Positions 1-11,121 of a DNA stretch of 64,000 bases are shown here, in pieces (within the stretch, counting starts at the first letter, position 1; every line of letters starts with the position of its first letter). Made by a program: the position numbers and the translations under genes. A model generated the notes under the pieces. It ran no database searches. It was not told where the DNA came from and was given only the letters and a program-made list of their open reading frames with translations. The stretch lies in contig OW203768.1 in the NCBI GenBank assembly GCA_934045905.1, forward strand, positions 35,183,060 through 35,247,059, in the 5' to 3' direction. This stretch comes from Leuctra nigra. Taxonomy: Eukaryota > Arthropoda > Insecta > Plecoptera > Leuctridae.

Positions 1-852
1 GAAAACGGCTGGACCGATCGGAACGAAATTTGCAGCAATCAATTCGGACGGTCATATATATGAAATACCCATATTCAAAAATGAAATGTACTATTACCGA
101 AACCGGAAATGACGTCATAAAAATGAAAAATCAGACTTTAATCACCTCTTACTGTATTAACTTCACATTCAGAAGGTATAATACATTTATATAAATAAAT
201 TCTTGGTGGCAGTGATTTCAGCCGCTATTTTCTAAACCGGAAGTGATGCCATATCTTGAAAACGGCTGGACCGATTGGAACGAAGCTTTCGCTATTCTTC
301 ATGGAATATCCTTGTACGCATTATTTAGTACTAAACGCAACTTCTCTTAGTATCCAAATAGGAAATGTGTGTTTTTTTTAAGGAATTAGTCATTGTTGCT
401 CCGATTTGTGCTACAAGCGTGAGAATAATCTAAAAAAAGGAGTGATATCCCCATAAAACATGTAAAAATACCAGCCAAGTTTCTTCAACTCTAAAAAAAA
501 AATAGAAGAAATCTGAAAAATTCAACACTGAAAAGTTGTGATATCAAAAAACTGGCTAAGTCAAAACTTTTCAAAAAATACTTGGCGCATCGTTTAGGTA
601 TATCATCGCGCATCGCGCATTGCGCATCGTATTATATCGCATATATATTATATAGATGAGTATATTTGATTTCCGGCCGTTTCTATACTATTTATATGTA
701 CGATGCGACAAGATTTTTTTGAAAAGTTTTGACTTGGCCAGTTTTTTGATATCACTACTTTTCAGTGCTGAATTTTTCAGATTTCTTCTATTTTCCTTTT
801 TAGAGTTGAAGAGACTTGGCTGGTATTTTTACACTGAGTGTTTTTTTATGGG
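1..852 (-). mobile_element. C/B composite element, truncated by the window edge
   Basis: The left part (1-431) is the C module: it carries an ETS/CRE-like ACCGGAAATGACGTCAT and the recurring phrase 'aaaacggctggaccgat'. The right part (about 432-852) is the B palindrome. Its left arm contains accagccaag and cttggcgcatcg, and its right arm carries the reverse complement and ends in ATGGG. The same module order recurs at 37908-41010, 42749-44071, 46987-48297 and 53391-55260, so this is one dispersed family. No protein is encoded. Orientation is given with the CTAG end as the 3' end. Confidence 0.75.
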
Positions 853-2279
853 TAGATACTACTTCTGAACTGAACTGGTGAAACAGTCATCACGGAGATT
901 CGAGCTCAGAACCAAGAACATTCAGCTCTTAAACGATAGCCAGGATTTTCCAACCATTCGTCATTGTCTGTTTGCCGTGCAGTAAAAACCCTTAAATACA
1001 TTGCTCCAATACATCATCGCTGTATTCCTTTACTTAAACTCAACACGAAGCGTCGTTAGATTCCAGGAGGTTAAATGCAGGTGCAGAATCAGCGACTAAA
1101 TCCCGTTGCACAAGATTCATGGCCTGAGTCCCAGGATGTGATAAGTTGCAAGACTGAGCGATTGAGTTAAGCTCGGTGCTTTATTCTTATTGGTCGACGT
1201 AATCATTAAGGTCATCGCAACTATCGAACTAATGCTGTGATTGGTTGATCGCAGCTTTGAAGCAGAGTTTCTTTCACCGATTGGTTGACGTAATTTTCAA
1301 GATATCTTTCGGAGACTTAGAATGTGGAGTGTTTAGATTGGGACTGATGTATGTGTAATCGAACGATCTAGGAATTCATAACTTTACATGATAACTCAAG
1401 TTCGTTCACGTTTAGAATATCAAGGCCGTGTAGATACTACTGTAGTCAAACGAATTGTATTCCTACACATGTAAATATCAATATTATATTAATCCAAAAA
1501 TTTGTATAATACGACTGTATAGATAAAAATAAATCAATTTATTGAATGTTTCTAATATTTTCTACTATTACAAATTGTGTTTCTCTTAATTTATGCAATT
1601 TCAATGATACAAAGAAGAAAGTCTTGCGCCATTGACAGGGCAGTGTTCATGCGAACGACCAATGAACGACGTTATCGACTAAAACGTCAGAAATATTCTT
1701 AACGTGAACGAAGTTAAATTCATATTTCAAAAAATAATATCATGTGATGCAGATAAATAAACTTGCTACTTGGTTTTGAGAAAAAAATATAGCGCCAAAT
1801 GCACGTTTTAAAATTAGCTCCGAAAATGGAGTAGTGTACTTGTACTTGCATTTCCATTCGAAGAATGGACAATTCTTATTCAGTTTGTCAAAATTACTAA
1901 TTATTAATCCCGTGGTGAGGCTTTTAATAAAATCGTTAGTATAGTATTGAAAAAATAACAAGGCACGTAGTTTTGTTAAACCAATGAACCAAACTGAACT
2001 AATTAAAAAGATGTTAGCATGAAACTGGAAGTAGGATAAACAGTAGTCCAACACTGGAACAACAGTTTCCCACAATTAAAACATTTTATTATGAAATTGG
2101 CTTGTTTAGTCTTCTATGAAATTTAAGAGCTAATATTGTTCTATCCCTCAAACCAATATTTTTAATTTTAGTGCTTGTTTAAAATTAATGTTAGACATTC
2201 ATTAACCTTACTCTTGTTGGATTGGCTGACGCAACTCAACGCTGCAGTATAATAGGTCGGATTTAAAACCAAGATCTCC
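853..2279. other. AT-rich stretch with no recognised gene
   Basis: I see no recognisable coding region. Near its right edge, 2220-2257 resembles 2301-2338, the splice-donor edge of the LDL-receptor class A exon (gattggctgacgcaactca in both). This looks like a short local duplication in which the donor GTGAGT has decayed. Later exons of the LDLa gene would lie in this direction but I cannot identify one. Confidence 0.5.
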
Positions 2280-2320
2280 TCAACAGAAAGCAAGCTCTGT
2301 GATTGGCTGACGCAACTCAC

Positions 2321-2492
2321 CTGTGCAGTATCTCGGCTCGTCTGATTGGTCGCCGCAGTCGTCGACGCCGTCGCAGTAGCGATCTAGACGCACGCAGTGG
2401 TTGTTGCTGCGACACGCGAACTCCGAGATCCGACACGGCCGCGCCACTGTCGCGCTCAGCAGCAACACCAAGGTCACCAGATAGCGCGACAT
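2321..2492 (-). CDS. First coding exon of an LDL-receptor class A domain protein (partial)
   Basis: On the minus strand an ATG at 2492 opens 57 codons. A hydrophobic stretch (residues 4-16, rich in Leu and Val) looks like a signal peptide. One complete LDLa module follows, with cysteines at 20, 27, 33, 40, 46 and 56 and the acidic calcium-binding run DDCGDQSDE. The exon ends with a good splice donor (CAG|GTGAGT at 2321/2320), phase 1. Just upstream of the ATG a pyrimidine-rich tract ending in CAG looks like a splice acceptor, so this may be an internal exon holding the start codon. LDLa modules bind calcium and ligands in secreted or cell-surface proteins. The rest of the gene is not visible, so the protein cannot be named. 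The start region is repeated four times upstream; this start is chosen because only the proximal copy runs on into the full domain. Confidence 0.75.
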
Positions 2493-2816
2493 CCTGCGGA
2501 CAAACAGACAACTTCGTCACTCCGAGATCCGACACGGCCGCGCCACTGTCGCGCTCAGCAGCAACACCAAGGTCACCAGACAGCGCGACATCCTGCGGAC
2601 AAACAGACAACTTCGTCACTCCAAGATCCGACACGGCCGCGCCACTGTCGCGCTCAGCAGCAACACCAAGGTCACCAGACAGCGCGACATCCTGCGGACA
2701 AACAGACAACTTCGTCACTCCGAGATCCGACACGGCCGCGCCACTGTCGCGCTCAGCAGCAACACCAAGGTCACCAGACAGCGCGACATCCTGCGGACAA
2801 ACAGACAACTTCGTCA
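2421..2816 (-). repeat. Four 99-bp tandem copies of acceptor, start codon and signal peptide
   Basis: Units begin at 2421, 2520, 2619 and 2718 and are almost identical. On the minus strand each holds a pyrimidine tract plus CAG, an ATG, and about 24 codons of the signal peptide of the LDLa exon. Only the proximal unit (2421-2519) continues into the domain. In the three distal units the frame meets TGA right after the unit joint. The proximal unit differs by Tyr for Cys at residue 4. Both strands also have unrelated frames open through the array because 99 is a multiple of three; I do not regard these as genes. Confidence 0.9.
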
Positions 2817-2894
2817 ACGAATAGTTCCAATAGACCAACCTCTGTCAATTTCGCTGCATACCGTATTATGATCAAAATGAGGTAATGGGGACCA

Positions 2895-3268
2895 GCCAAC
2901 GGCTGGTGTATTGGATACCGCGGTACTCGTAAGATTACCGAGGTCAAGCAACATTGGACGCGGTCAGCGGTTGGATGGGTGACCGTTCAACTTTGACTTA
3001 ACAGTTGCTGCCGTTGGGCCAGAGAGACTGGGGGTGATAGTGTGACGACCTCCCTCCACCTGCTATCAGTCTCTCGACGGCGCGGGTTGTGGAGGCTCGT
3101 CCTGTGAATGTTACACCGTCCTTCGGAAGGGACGTTAAGCCATTGTCCCCATTGGTAATTTTCATAGGCTACATGCCGGTACCGGGTTTCCTCTCCTCCC
3201 TTTACATTCTCACTAGCAGAGCCTCGGCCCGTTGAGAATATAGACTTAAATACAAAGAAAAAAAAATC
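2895..3268 (+). mobile_element. SINE with a 5S rRNA-derived head (SINE3 type)
   Basis: The start (gccaacggc at 2895) matches the 5' end of 5S rRNA. The internal promoter follows at 5S-like spacing: a box A region aagcaacattggacgcgg (2946-2963) and a box C region ggatgggtgaccg (2973-2985). The body then departs from 5S and ends near 3268 in an A-rich tail. 5S-derived SINEs are known as the SINE3 class, transcribed by RNA polymerase III and mobilised by a partner LINE. A second copy of the body lies at 4083-4352 in reverse. I cannot define target duplications. Confidence 0.75.
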
Positions 3269-4082
3269 TCTTGATATCCCTTGTTGCATGCTAATGAGGA
3301 CATGACCTTGATAGAACCATGGCCGAATGAATGAAAATACATGGATCACAACGCCCAGGCTTTTGAGTTGAGGCAGCTCGTTTCTTGGCGCGGCAAGTTG
3401 ATTTAACCCGTATGGTGACGTCACAGTTGTGGCATGCACTTTTTAAAGATGCGATCGTTTCTTTGAAGAAAGAATATGTTTTAAAGCGACAAAGTTGTAA
3501 CAACTTTAAAATTGATGTTTTGAATTACAATAATATTCTTTTGCGTTATCTTTTGAAAACAAATTGGCACGGTATGTAATGATTTTATATGGAGCAGAGA
3601 GAGATAGAGTATGAATCATCTAGTTTCCTTGACTATACCTACTTATTTGCTCGAACAAATTGAATTATGTACCTATCTAAACAGATGTATTATTATTTAT
3701 TATTAAATATAATTTAACCTCATTTTCAGTAATTGCCATGGAAAGGTTTGAAATTTCTCTATTAATACTTGAATTAATTATCAGTGATGGCTTGATAGTG
3801 GATATCAAGTTTGTTGAAAATTAGTTGAACAAGTAGTTTTCATGTAACTCATGATACTTGATAATGTTGGGAACACGAAACAATTAATGAACTTGCAATA
3901 AGGTTGGTAAGTACTAAGTACACTTATAACTAACTTATAGGATGAAGTAAAGGGACTGATTAGGTATCTACTTAAATTGTTGATATAAGTACAAACAAAT
4001 CATTCTAATTGGCAATTGAAATTTCTAAAATATTTGCGAATCCAATTGTCACATACCTACCTTCCAATTACTATTATTAGTT
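3269..4082. other. AT-rich intergenic or intronic stretch
   Basis: No gene, RNA or element recognised. The sequence between the two SINE copies is AT-rich with only short random frames. Confidence 0.4.
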
Positions 4083-4352
4083 CCATATTCTGAACGGAGC
4101 CGAGGCTCCACTAGTGAGAATGTAATAGAGAAGGGAGGAGAGGAAACTCGGTACCGGCATGTAGCCTATGAAAGATACCAATGGGGACAATGGCTTAACG
4201 TCCCATCCGAAGGACGGTGTAACATTCACAGCACGGGCCTCCACAACCCGCGTCGAAAGACTGATAGCAGGTGGAGGGAGGTCGTCACACTAACACCCAA
4301 ACACCCCAGTCTCTCTGGCCCAACGGCAGCAACTGGCAGGTCAGAGTTGATC
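4083..4352 (-). mobile_element. SINE body copy, 5' truncated, reverse orientation
   Basis: Read on the minus strand it matches the body of the 2895-3268 element: the block around 'gttgctgccgttgggcc', the purine/pyrimidine segment cctccctccacctgctatca, and the end region with gagcctcggc. The 5S-like head is missing or unrecognisable. It lacks the long A tail of the first copy. Confidence 0.75.
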
Positions 4353-5431
4353 GACTGGTTGCATAAGCATAATTATAGGTTTCTTTATGACCATATGGCC
4401 ATAATGCATTTACAGTTTTGTACAACATATAGTAGGAGAAAAGGTTGGAATATTTGTGGGGTTTCAGACTAATTTGCATAATTTCTGTTTTCTAGATGAT
4501 ATAGGTATAGGTATTATTATACCGGCACACGTTATTTTTCAGGGGGTGGGGCCAAAAAAATGTTAATGTGCTAAAAACCAACTAATAAAATTTAATATCA
4601 AATTAATATTTTATAATTTCAACCATGCAATCGGATTTTTAGAGTTTCACAACGTTATTTTCATTGGCTAGAAATTGAAATTGTCTATAAATTTGAATAG
4701 TGTTATGGACTTGAGACATACACAAATGCCACTGTGGTGTTCTTTATGGTGATATTTTCGAAGCAGACAGTCTATGTACTACTATTGCCGACAGCTGACT
4801 GCATATTTAAAAACGCCAACTTTTTATTTCGGCCTTTAACTCCCCCCCCCAGCCCTTCCCCCTTTAATTATATACTTTGAAGCTTTGAGTATGTCAAAAC
4901 GTTCGATATTTTTACTAATACCAATCAATCTATTTTGTAAATCACGATAAAATCATCAAGCTGCAAATGTCACTTAATTTCAACGTTCAAATCATTAAAC
5001 ATCATTAATGATTGGATCACGTGATTGATTAAGCTTGTGATTTTAATTTGTTTGTTAATTTCTCGTGTCCATCAAAAGCATTCACCGCAGCGGCGTTACG
5101 TTGGCAGCACTGCCAGTCTGACACTGACAAGCTGATGTGGGATTAACTTGGAAATTAATCAACCAAGGGCAGAGAGCTGCGGAGAAGAGATCGAGACTTC
5201 ATTAAAAAACCGCAAAATCCGTTTTATCAGTTGAGAGTCGTGTTGATGAATGTTGAGGATTTGAAGGTTAGGTGAGTTGGAAGTTAGATGTTTTGAAGAT
5301 TAGATGCATTGGACTACTCATTTTCATCATTAACGGAGAGCGAGTCACGGCAGGGCTGACTTGCCATGTTGGAGTACCAGTGAAGGTATTAACATTTTAG
5401 GCGAAAGTCAATTCCTATTTCTGGCCCTTTA
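4353..5431. other. No recognised gene
   Basis: AT-rich sequence with a short C run near 4845. I see no supported coding region or element end. Confidence 0.4.
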
Positions 5432-6505
5432 TTGAGCGAGGGAAGCGAGCGTCTCCTTTTGGCTCTTTTGGCACGGACCTCTGTTTTTTTTTTTTTTTTT
5501 GTTTGCTATGAACCGATACACAGGTTGCACCGTTTCACCGATCGATCTAAAATTTTGCACACATGTAAAGACAACCATGCAACCAATATTGCAGACCATA
5601 ATTTTTTGGAAATCCATTCACTGCGTTACAATTTAAATAAATATCTCCTGATAGGCTGAAAAATGAAAATGCTCTTCGATAAATCTGATCAAACTCATAT
5701 TTTGCATGATCATTAAGACCAACATTGTCTCTTATTGTACAAATTTTCATCCCAATCAGCTAAGAACGTATGGACTGATTGACATTTTTAATAGCTGTCA
5801 GAAATGAAATATCGTAATTAATGTTTCTAGTGCCAATTGAATTGAATCTGATTTGATATATGTACCAGGGTGCTTAGATGCTATTTTCAAGTTTCGATGA
5901 AAAGCATATAGATTAGATTAGATTAGTTTGGTTTAATGGCGCGTCAACGACGAGGTTATATTGCGCACATTAATTGTTATATTTAACTTTGTTGATCATA
6001 ATTGGAGGGCAAGGGGAGGGGGTCGACCTAACGGGCCCGATCCGGGGGAGTCCAGCACTGGTGGGAAGGCCAGGCCGGAATGGAGACGGACCGGGGGGTG
6101 TGAGGATTCGGGCCGGCTGAACCCGATTTCAGGGAGATCACCATCTCGAGGGGGGAGGCCGGCCCGAGGGGACCGCAAATTCAAGCGAGGACATGGTTAG
6201 GCCGACCCTGGCTGCTCTTGGTCTGGGCCTCACCACTGACCTGTCCGGCATGGGTAGCCCTTACACATGAGCATATGCTCGCCGGCGTAGCTGCAATGGA
6301 TCATTGGCCAACACAAACCCCACCACCGCGATAAGGTGGCAGCCGTAGATGGGGGAAAAGCATATACTTTTGGTGATTGAGTGGATCATATTTCAATGCA
6401 ATATGGATGTATATGTTTTCTGTGCGTTTTGTACGCATTTCCGGTTCGAGAATTTGCACGTATCCGTGCTCGCTCATCAACGCGTTTCTCTGAGCGTTTT
6501 TCTAG
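5432..6505 (+). mobile_element. Family A Helitron-like element, copy 1, interrupted
   Basis: The 5' end starts TTGAGCGAG and continues gcgtctccttttggctc. The 3' end has a hairpin (AACGC, loop, GCGTT) followed by tttCTAG. A 3' hairpin close to a CTRR end is the Helitron signature. The interior has phrases shared by all copies: 'attttgcacacatgt', 'cattaagaccaacattgtctc', 'atttccggttcgagaatttgc'. No coding capacity, so non-autonomous. It is split by the LINE derivative at 5911-6355. Confidence 0.7.
5911..6355 (-). mobile_element. Short internally deleted LINE derivative with 11-bp target duplication
   Basis: It is flanked by perfect copies of AAAAGCATATA (5900-5910 and 6356-6366) and interrupts family A copy 1. 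On the minus strand it starts with a GC-rich leader containing ccaccttatcgcggtggtggg, which resembles 5' leaders of some invertebrate and fish LINEs (from memory, not searched). It ends in attaaaccaaactaatc plus a short TAATC repeat, a typical simple-repeat LINE tail. No reverse transcriptase is present, so it looks like leader joined to tail and moved in trans. The target duplication is seen directly; the LINE assignment is inference. Confidence 0.7.
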
Positions 6506-6781
6506 CATTTAATTTATAGTTTGGTGAAATATGCGTGTTATCTACCAAAATGCTTTTGCATGAGTGTTCCTATTGGGATCTGAAAAAGATGATTCGATAC
6601 TAATACTTATTTGAATATGTAATGTTGGTCACCGATGACATGCTTGAAATGTTTGAGGCAGATTCTGTCTAAACCTTGATTGGTTGTTAGCATAATTGTG
6701 GCGCTCGTGTGAGGAATGTGAGGAACTGTTTCAGGACATTATGGATGTTCAGGTGGATGAGAGGAATGTGTAATCGCGAAC
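6506..6781. other. Spacer before the satellite
   Basis: About 275 bp with no recognisable feature. Confidence 0.4.
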
Positions 6782-8733
6782 TATTTGAATCTGATTCGAC
6801 TGACAAGGGCACGCTATCCTTTGACCACGCTTCATGACTGTTGATATTTGAATCTGATTCGACTGACAAGGGCACGCTATCCTTTGACCACGCTAATGAC
6901 TGTTGATATTTGAATCTGATTCGACTGACAAGGGCACGCTATCCTTTGACCACGCTTCATGACTGTTGATATTTGAATCTGATTCGACTGACAAGGGCAC
7001 GCTATCCTTTGACCACGCTTCATGACTGTTGATATTTGAATCTGATTCGACTGACAAGGGCACGCTATCCTTTGACCACGCTTCATGACTGTTGATATTT
7101 GAATCTGATTCGACTGACAAGGGCACGCTATCCTTTGACCACGCTAATGACTGTTGATATTTGAATCTGATTCGACTGACAAGGGCACGCTATCCTTTGA
7201 CCACGCTTCATGACTGTTGATATTTGAATCTGATTCGACTGACAAGGGCACGCTATCCTTTGACCACGCTTCATGACTGTTGATATTTGAATCTGATTCG
7301 ACTGACAAGGGCACGCTATCCTTTGACCACGCTTCATGACTGTTGATATTTGAATCTGATTCGACTGACAAGGGCACGCTATCCTTTGACCACGCTTCAT
7401 GACTGTTGATATTTGAATCTGATTCGACTGACAAGGGCACGCTATCCTTTGACCACGCTTCATGACTGTTGATATTTGAATCTGATTCGACTGACAAGGG
7501 CACGCTATCCTTTGACCACGCTTCATGACTGTTGATATTTGAATCTGATTCGACTGACAAGGGCACGCTATCCTTTGACCACGCTTCATGACTGTTGATA
7601 TTTGAATCTGATTCGACTGACAAGGGCACGCTATCCTTTGACCACGCTTCATGACTGTTGATATTTGAATCTGATTCGACTGACAAGGGCACGCTATCCT
7701 TTGACCACGCTTCATGACTGTTGATATTTGAATCTGATTCGACTGACAAGGGCACGCTATCCTTTGACCACGCTTCATGACTGTTGATATTTGAATCTGA
7801 TTCGACTGACAAGGGCACGCTATCCTTTGACCACGCTAATGACTGTTGATATTTGAATCTGATTCGACTGACAAGGGCACGCTATCCTTTGACCACGCTT
7901 CATGACTGTTGATATTTGAATCTGATTCGACTGACAAGGGCACGCTATCCTTTGACCACGCTTCATGACTGTTGATATTTGAATCTGATTCGACTGACAA
8001 GGGCACGCTATCCTTTGACCACGCTTCATGACTGTTGATATTTGAATCTGATTCGACTGACAAGGGCACGCTATCCTTTGACCACGCTTCATGACTGTTG
8101 ATATTTGAATCTGATTCGACTGACAAGGGCACGCTATCCTTTGACCACGCTTCATGACTGTTGATATTTGAATCTGATTCGACTGACAAGGGCACGCTAT
8201 CCTTTGACCACGCTTCATGACTGTTGATATTTGAATCTGATTCGACTGACAAGGGCACGCTATCCTTTGACCACGCTTCATGACTGTTGATATTTGAATC
8301 TGAATCGACTGACAAGGGCACGCTATCCTTTGACCACGCTTCATGACTGTTGATATTTGAATCTGATTCGACTGACAAGGGCACGCTATCCTTTGACCAC
8401 GCTTCATGACTGTTGATATTTGAATCTGATTCGACTGACAAGGGCACGCTATCCTTTGACCACGCTTCATGACTGTTGATATTTGAATCTGATTCGACTG
8501 ACAAGGGCACGCTATCCTTTGACGACGCTTCATGACTGTTGATATTTGAATCTGATTCGACTGACAAGGGCACGCTATCCTTTGACCACGCTTCATGACT
8601 GTTGATATTTGAATCTGATTCGACTGACAAGGGCACGCTATCCTTTGACCACGCTTCATGACTGTTGATATTTGAATCTGATTCGACTGACAAGGGCACG
8701 CTATCCTTTGACCACGCTTCATGACTGTTGATA
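6782..8733. repeat. 63-bp satellite array, about 31 units
   Basis: The unit contains tgaatctgattcgactgac, gggcacgctatcctttgac and ends cgcttcatgactg. The first and last anchor positions (6786 and 8673) are 30 intervals apart: 27 of 63 bp and three of 62 bp. The short units read cgctaatgactg, at 6891, 7142 and 7834. Otherwise only isolated substitutions appear, for example near 8304 and 8523. Such homogeneity implies recent expansion or conversion. Minus-strand frames of 216-300 codons are open only because 63 is divisible by three. Confidence 0.97.
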
Positions 8734-9087
8734 ATCAGTCTGTTCCATTATCGCATCGCAACTTATTACCAAATACATCTCATTTACTCATTCTACTTCT
8801 CGCTCAATGTGCAAAACCATTAATACATTTTAAAACATTGGATTGGTATTATTTAAATAACAATTTGTTAAAAAGCAATTATAAAGAGATATTCAAGCGG
8901 GTAGGTATGTGAGCAGATCTCAATGAAATATGAAACACCTTGTGTTGAGAAACGTATGTCATGATTTGACATCAAATGCAGGTAAAGAATAACATGATTC
9001 CATTTATAAAATTGGTTTATTCTTCCAAGTCTCCGACGAATAAAGTCCCTACTTGTAAAAACATCTACCGGCCCGCCTAGCACACAG
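8734..9087. other. No recognised gene
   Basis: AT-rich spacer between the satellite and a small inverted-repeat element. Confidence 0.4.
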
Positions 9088-9224
9088 GACCCTTACCTAA
9101 TATCGCGAAATGTTGGTGCTACGATGGTGCTGAGTTCAAGGTCGGTGCTACTACGGGTTATTAAGATAGGTAGCACCGTGCTAACTAGCACCGTCCTACC
9201 ATTTCGCGATATTAGGTAAGGGTC
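9088..9224. mobile_element. 137-bp MITE with long terminal inverted repeats
   Basis: The ends are perfect inverted repeats of about 24 bp starting GACCCTTACCTAATATCG. The three bases CAG lie on both sides (9085-9087 and 9225-9227) and may be a 3-bp target duplication. The interior is made of short ggtgct/agcacc inverted repeats and can fold. No coding capacity and the superfamily is unknown. Confidence 0.75.
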
Positions 9225-9391
9225 CAGGAGCGGTCCGTCAAGTTCGAGTCTCCACGGCTCGTATAATGAGGTTATACGCGTGTGTTTGCCGATGTCTGAT
9301 GTGAAAGGGAAGCCAGGAGTTTGCACGGCCAATGTTTGCTTGCGAAGTCACGTGAACACCATACTTCTCTCCCCGCTGCAAAGCTACATTA

Positions 9392-10177
9392 TTGAGCGAG
9401 CGAAGCGAGCGTCTCCTTTTGGCTCATTTGGCACGGACCTCTGTTTTTTGTGGGTTTTTTTCTGTTACTGACGATATACAGGTCAGAGTTTTCCTCGATC
9501 GAGCCGAAATTTTTCTGACATTTTATGGGCGTTGCAGAACCTAATTTTTTTGAAATCCATTCCTTGGGTAAAGTTTAAATAAACATCTGATAGATTGAAA
9601 TATGAAAATGGTCCTCGATAAATCTGATCGAACTTACATTTTGGCTACAGGTCAGAGTTTTACTTCGATCGAGCTGAAATTTTGCACACATGTAGAGACA
9701 ACCTTTTCTGTTTGTAGATCCTAATATTTTTGAAATCCATTCATTGGTTAAAATTTAAATAAACATCTCCTGATAGGTTGTAAAATGAAAATGGCCTTCG
9801 ATAATTGTGATCAAACTCATATTTTGCATGGTCAGTAAGACCAACATTGTCTCTTATTTTACAATTTTTCATCCTAATCAGTTAAGAACTTATGAACTTA
9901 TTGACATTTTTAATATCTGTCAGTAATGAAGTATCGAAATGAATGTTTTCCAGTGCCAATTGAATTGATTCTGATTTGCTTTAAGAACAAGGGTGCTTAG
10001 ATGCCATTTTCAAGTTTCGATGAAAAAGCATAATACTTTTATGTTGATCGAGTGGCTCATATTATTTCAATTCAATATGGATGTATATGTTTTATGCGTT
10101 GTGTACGCATTTCCGGTTCGAGAATTTGCACGTACCTGTGCTCGCTCATCAACGCGTTATTCTGAGCGTTTTCCTAG
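9392..10177 (+). mobile_element. Family A Helitron-like element, copy 2
   Basis: Starts TTGAGCGAGCGAAGCGAGCG and ends with hairpin AACGC/GCGTT plus ttttcCTAG, followed by T. An internal segment of roughly 175 bp beginning near 'tacaggtcagagtttt' occurs twice (about 9477-9650 and 9651-9832). The same internal duplication is present in copy 4 but not in copy 3, so it marks a subfamily. Non-coding. Confidence 0.8.
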
Positions 10178-11121
10178 TGTAACACTACACCAGGCAGAGC
10201 AGCGTAGTGTAACAAGGCCGTTACAAATTAAATAGTTTCAGGTGCGCTTGAACTTAGGGGTTAGTGTTTATACGATGAAATGTTGGAGAATTATTATTCA
10301 CAAACTGAAGTGTAGATTCAGTTGCTATCAAAAGAATTTACTCCAGAACACGTGTAACAAATTGTAAATTTCATAAATTATTCATTCGTAAATTAATTTA
10401 ATTAATAAAGTCAACATGTCTCCATAATTATCAGTTGGCTCATCAGTTTAAATTCATTTGAATATAAATAAAACGCACGTATTATCAGCCATTTAAAATG
10501 TACTCTAAATTAAATAATTAACAAGACATCCTCTACCCTCAAATAATATGCATAAATCATCAAAATGTAGTGGTAGAAGGGCGGAAGAACATTTCAATGA
10601 TTCATGAGGTGTGCTCAAAAACCAACTAGTAATTTTGCTTTTATCCAATCGTATTTTTACCGGTGGCATGAGTCATTGTGTAAAAGAATACTTCAAAATA
10701 ACAGTTGTTTTACTTAAGTTAAATGGCAATTGATAGAGCTTGATTGCATCATTCTTAAAGTGTGCAACGCAAATCGAGAATATCTACCTCCAAGGTACAG
10801 CTACTTTCTCTGTATCTCTCAAAACATCACGAGGTTCCGACGTCGACGTGGCGATCGACTCGAGTCTCTCCTCGCACAATCCGACGCTGGGAAACACTAC
10901 TGGAAACAAGTCGAGTCAGAGCGAATGAAAAACAAACATGGGCTGTGGAAAACTTCGAGAGGAGATTGAATTGACCGTTACTTGTGTAATCAGCCACTGC
11001 ACTTGGCGAGATGAAGCTGCAGGGGATTTTGTTTCACCCTCGTCTGACTGATGCGAGTGCAAGTGGCTCATTCTTCAGTTGATGTTTGGATGGTGACATT
11101 CAGTTGCCGCAAGATACAATA
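10178..11121. other. No recognised gene; contains a dispersed repeat
   Basis: Apart from the repeat at 10568-10800 I see no supported element. Three overlapping short frames at about 10730-10974 are open, but I recognise no domain and the left part lies in repeated sequence. Confidence 0.4.
10568..10800 (+). repeat. Diverged dispersed repeat, first copy
   Basis: Shares ordered blocks with 14552-14752: 'ggtagaagggcggaag', 'tttcaatgattc', 'catgag(t/c)ca', and 'tagagcttgatt(g/a)catcatt' followed by 'cgaa/aaatcga'. The order and spacing are kept with many substitutions, so this is an old duplication or a pair of old transposon copies. Confidence 0.6.

Noticed and set aside
2303..2885. 173- and 162-codon frames on both strands across the 99-bp repeat
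   Set aside because: The LDLa exon in a different minus frame explains the sequence; the others are open only because the unit length is divisible by three.
6877..8722. Minus-strand frames of up to 300 codons repeating a 21-residue unit
   Set aside because: Produced by the stop-free 63-bp satellite; two frames are open at once and the 1-bp short units break them.
6782..8733. CRISPR-like regular array
   Set aside because: There are no unique spacers between repeats and the context is eukaryotic. The same applies to the 24-bp and 35-bp arrays.
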